This document shows positions 6,673 through 8,694 of a stretch of 8,694 nucleotides of DNA, piece by piece. The notes beneath the pieces are model-generated. The model did no database searches. It was given only the letters and a program-made list of their open reading frames with translations, and was not told the origin of the DNA. Numbering within the stretch: position 1 is the stretch's first letter; every line of letters starts with the position of its first letter. Where the stretch lies: the NCBI GenBank assembly GCA_014378155.1, contig JACMOF010000177.1, positions 1-8,694 on the forward strand. Reading direction: 5' to 3'. Source of the stretch: Caulobacter sp. GTDB lineage: Bacteria > Pseudomonadota > Alphaproteobacteria > Caulobacterales > Caulobacteraceae. Position numbers and translations under genes: made by a program.

Positions 6673-6926
6673 TTCGGCAGTCCGTCCTCATCATACAGCA
6701 TGTCTTCAGGCGTGCGCGGGTCCAGTATCGGCAGCGCGCGAACGCGCGCCTGGATCTCCGCAACAGCCGCCAACATCTCCTCGCGGCTCAGCCGAGGTGG
6801 CAGCGGTTTGGTGCGTTCAAGTTCGGCGCGCAGGGCGTGGGTCACCACACCGTCCAGACTCATGCCTGTCCGTTTGGCCAGCTCTTCGGCCAGCTCAAGA
6901 GTCTTATCCTGGATCGCAAACACCAT
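6669..6926 (-). CDS. vapB: VapB-family antitoxin (Rv0623-like)
   Basis: Antitoxin partner of the overlapping vapC: 85 residues. The N-terminal part (1-40), MVFAIQDKTLELAEELAKRT followed by GMSLDGVVTHALRAELER, matches the Rv0623-like VapB/PSK-type DNA-binding fold, which dimerises and represses its own promoter. The acidic C-terminal tail (about 66-85, ending YDEDGLPK) resembles the VapB segment that wraps the toxin's active site. The ATG at 6926 has no evident Shine-Dalgarno, so the transcript may have a very short leader. An inverted repeat directly upstream (6928-6949) is a likely autoregulatory site. The gene diverges from the thiolase gene, whose start is 63 bases away. Confidence 0.9.
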   Translation of the reverse strand: MVFAIQDKTLELAEELAKRTGMSLDGVVTHALRAELERTKPLPPRLSREEMLAAVAEIQARVRALPILDPRTPEDMLYDEDGLPK

Positions 6927-6927
6927 G

Positions 6928-6949
6928 GGATTGAAAATACACCCAATCC
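6928..6949. promoter_or_regulatory. Inverted repeat upstream of vapB, probable VapBC operator
   Basis: GGATTG (6928-6933) and CAATCC (6944-6949) form a perfect 6-base inverted repeat around a 10-base A/T-rich spacer. It begins 2 bases upstream of the vapB ATG. VapBC complexes usually bind such repeats overlapping their own promoter. Because the repeat lies in the 63-base divergent gap, it could also influence the thiolase gene. Confidence 0.5.
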
Positions 6950-6956
6950 TGGCGAA

Positions 6957-6968
6957 CGAGAAGTCTCG
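6957..6968. repeat. Short inverted repeat CGAGA-AG-TCTCG
   Basis: A perfect 5-base inverted repeat with a 2-base centre lies between the vapB operator candidate and the thiolase ribosome binding site. It might be a second protein-binding half-site. It is short enough to be chance. Confidence 0.25.
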
Positions 6969-6977
6969 CTAACATTC

Positions 6978-6983
6978 AAGGAG
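6978..6983 (+). promoter_or_regulatory. Ribosome binding site of the thiolase gene
   Basis: AAGGAG sits 6 bases before the ATG at 6990. It decides the start: the same frame is open upstream to about 6837, but that part overlaps vapB antisense and lacks a comparable site, whereas SCP2-type thiolases begin as the 6990 product does (VAILGMG near residue 10). Confidence 0.85.
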
Positions 6984-6989
6984 CACCAC

Positions 6990-8192
6990 ATGGCCAAGGG
7001 CATTCGCGACAAGGTCGCCATCCTGGGGATGGGCTGCAGCAAGTTCGGCGAGCGCTGGGACGCCGGCCCCGACGACCTGATGGTCGAGGCCTATGTCGAG
7101 GCCATGGCCGACGCGGGCATCGAGCCCAGCCAGCTGGACGCGGCCTGGTTCTCGACCCATGTCGACGAGTTGGGCACGGGCAAGGGCGGCACGCCGCTGT
7201 CGATCGCCCTGCGCCTGCCCAATATCGCCGTGACCCGGGTGGAGAACTTCTGCGCCTCGGGCTCGGAGGCCTTTCGCGGCGCGGTCTATGCCGTGGCGGC
7301 GGGCGCGGCCGACATCGCCATCGCCGTGGGCGTCGAGAAGCTGAAGGACACCGGCTATGGCGGCCTGCCGGTCGGCAGTCCCGGCACGCTGTCGCCGCAG
7401 ATCATCCCCAACGGCTCGGCCCCCGGCAACTTCGCCCAGCTGGCCAGCGCTTACCGCGCCAAGCACGGGGTGTCGCGCGAAGACCTCAAGCGGGCCATCG
7501 CCCATGTCTCGGTCAAGAGCCACGCCAACGGCGTCAAGAATCCGAAGGCTCACCTGCGCAAGGCCGTCACCGAAGATCAGGTGCTCAACGCCCCGATGAT
7601 CGCCGAGCCCCTGGGCCTGTTCGACTGCTGCGGCGTGTCGGACGGCGCGGCCGCCGCCATCGTCACCACGCCGGAGATCGCCCGCGCGATGGGCAAGCGC
7701 AACCTGACCATGGTGAAGGCCCTGCAACTGTCGGTCTCCAACGGCTATGAGAGCCAGTACAATGGCTGGGACGGTAGCTACTTCCACACAGCTCGTATCG
7801 CCGCCGGCAAGGCCTACCGCGAGGCCGGCGTCGAGCGGCCGCGCGAGCAGATCTCGATGATGGAGGTGCACGACTGCTTCTCGATCACCGAGCTGGTGAC
7901 GATGGAAGACCTGTTCATCTCGCCGGAGGGCCAGGGCTGGCGCGACGTGCTGGACGGCTTCTATGACGCCGACGGCGGCCTGCCGTGCCAGATCGACGGG
8001 GGCCTCAAGTGTTTTGGCCACCCCATCGGGGCCTCGGGTCTGCGTATGCTCTACGAGATGTATCTGCAGCTTCAGGGCAGGGCCGGCGAGCGACAGTTGA
8101 AGGACCCGGTGCTGGGCATGACCCACAATCTGGGCGGCGCGCCGGCCAGCAATGTCTGTTCGGTGGCGATCATTGGGCAGGAGGGCGCCTAG
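6990..8192 (+). CDS. SCP2-type thiolase (acetyl-CoA acetyltransferase family)
   Basis: A 400-residue thiolase of the SCP2-like/archaeal subfamily, which makes or cleaves carbon-carbon bonds between acyl-CoA units. Visible catalytic motifs are ENFCASGSEA with nucleophile C88, the HDCF motif at H294-F297 that marks the SCP2 subfamily, GGLKCFGHPIGASG with H344, and HNLGG at 379-383 in place of the CxG loop of classical thiolases. Both ends look complete and the length suits the family. The start at ATG 6990 is set by AAGGAG 6 bases upstream. Thiolases of this group often work with DUF35 proteins, and one is fused to the synthase-like protein encoded at 4791 on the same strand, so a joint complex is plausible. 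The intervening vapBC on the other strand would interrupt a shared operon. Substrate unknown. Confidence 0.92.
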   Translation: MAKGIRDKVAILGMGCSKFGERWDAGPDDLMVEAYVEAMADAGIEPSQLDAAWFSTHVDELGTGKGGTPLSIALRLPNIAVTRVENFCASGSEAFRGAVYAVAAGAADIAIAVGVEKLKDTGYGGLPVGSPGTLSPQIIPNGSAPGNFAQLASAYRAKHGVSREDLKRAIAHVSVKSHANGVKNPKAHLRKAVTEDQVLNAPMIAEPLGLFDCCGVSDGAAAAIVTTPEIARAMGKRNLTMVKALQLSVSNGYESQYNGWDGSYFHTARIAAGKAYREAGVERPREQISMMEVHDCFSITELVTMEDLFISPEGQGWRDVLDGFYDADGGLPCQIDGGLKCFGHPIGASGLRMLYEMYLQLQGRAGERQLKDPVLGMTHNLGGAPASNVCSVAIIGQEGA

Positions 8193-8242
8193 GCCTTTCG
8201 ACCGCTCGCGCGGCCCCCGGACTTCGTGGTATCGCAAGGCCC

Positions 8243-8694
8243 ATGGGCGAGCGCTTCAAGGGTTTCAAACGCTGGATCTTCGTGGGGAGCGTGCTGTTCC
8301 TGGCCGTGTTCCTGTCGGCGGCCTTCTATTGGCGCTACGACATCCTGCGCACCACGCTCGATCCCAAGGTGCCGTTCCAGACCTATGAGCCGCCGCCGGC
8401 TCCCGACTACGCCAAGCCCGCCGCCTGGGTTTTGCGTTCCCAGGCCGCCACGGCGGGTCCGGCCGACGTGTTCTTCGTGCACCCCACCACCTATGACGGC
8501 GGCCGCGACTGGAACGCGCCCTACGACCAGCCCAAGGCCGCCCGTTACCTAAACCGCGTGATGCTGCCCAACTACGCCGCGCCGTTCGCGCGGGTCGGGC
8601 GAATCTTCGCGCCGCACTATCGCCAGGCCAGCCTCTACACTTTCCTGACTCTGCGCGACGACGCCCGCGACGCCCGGCGCTTCGCCTATGACGA
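8243..8694 (+). CDS. DUF3089 domain protein, membrane-anchored (3' end outside window)
   Basis: The open frame runs from ATG at 8243 to the right edge: 150 codons plus two bases. Residues about 11-30 (WIFVGSVLFLAVFLSAAFYW) form a single hydrophobic segment after a positively charged start (RFKGFKR), giving an N-terminal membrane anchor or uncleaved signal with the rest in the periplasm. From about residue 75 the sequence ADVFFVHPTTYDG, WNAP, FAPHYRQASLYTFL and ARRFAY matches DUF3089, an alpha/beta-hydrolase-like family of unproven function. The gene lies 50 bases after the thiolase on the same strand and could be co-transcribed, but no functional tie is evident. The ribosome binding site is weak. 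Confidence 0.85.
   Translation, partial: MGERFKGFKRWIFVGSVLFLAVFLSAAFYWRYDILRTTLDPKVPFQTYEPPPAPDYAKPAAWVLRSQAATAGPADVFFVHPTTYDGGRDWNAPYDQPKAARYLNRVMLPNYAAPFARVGRIFAPHYRQASLYTFLTLRDDARDARRFAYD

Noticed and set aside
6837..6989. In-frame upstream extension of the thiolase reading frame
   Set aside because: It overlaps vapB antisense, has no good ribosome binding site, and the ATG at 6990 has AAGGAG at ideal spacing and the expected family N terminus.
8202..8213. Small hairpin CCGC-TCGC-GCGG between the thiolase and DUF3089 genes
   Set aside because: The stem is only 4 base pairs and no T-run follows, so it cannot be called a terminator.
6969..8237. Long minus-strand open frame opposite the thiolase gene
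   Set aside because: It is an antisense shadow; the plus-strand thiolase has all its catalytic motifs.

Overview
The window comes from the chromosome of a GC-rich alphaproteobacterium. Gene content and protein style (metal-dependent KdsA, a DUF3089 protein, an EcfG-type stress promoter) fit Caulobacter or a close relative in the Caulobacterales. That assignment is an inference from style, not a database match. Coding density is high, no gap between genes exceeds about 150 bases, and I see no rRNA, tRNA, CRISPR array or insertion sequence.

Layout. (1) Bases 1-2699, minus strand: a class I DNA photolyase followed by a cyclopropane-fatty-acid-synthase-family methyltransferase that runs off the left edge. 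The photolyase has a close match to the alphaproteobacterial general-stress promoter, GGAAC-N16-CGTT, just upstream of its start. (2) Bases 2763-4646, plus strand: kdsA (Kdo-8-phosphate synthase) and hldD (ADP-heptose epimerase), two enzymes that supply inner-core sugars of lipopolysaccharide. (3) Bases 4647-4790: an intergenic stretch holding a tandem GCATGC repeat. (4) Bases 4791-8192: a plus-strand gene for a thiolase-fold, HMG-CoA-synthase/KAS III-like enzyme fused to a DUF35 OB-fold domain, then a minus-strand VapBC toxin-antitoxin pair, then a plus-strand SCP2-type thiolase. (5) From 8243 to the right edge: the start of a membrane-anchored DUF3089 protein.

How the genes work together. 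The photolyase and the CFA-like methyltransferase form a plausible light/oxidative-stress module, reminiscent of the neighbouring photolyase and CFA-like genes in the Rhodobacter sphaeroides singlet-oxygen response. kdsA and hldD form an envelope-sugar pair.

The most interesting part is the synthase-DUF35 fusion plus thiolase. It carries the same three folds (HMG-CoA-synthase-like, thiolase, DUF35) as the archaeal thiolase/HMG-CoA synthase complex and the Pseudomonas PhlACB acyltransferase. Here the synthase keeps a candidate nucleophilic Cys but has lost the usual Glu and His, and the DUF35 zinc ribbon has decayed. The substrate is unknown. The VapBC module sits between the two genes, and its VapC carries Gln where the family's active-site Glu is expected.
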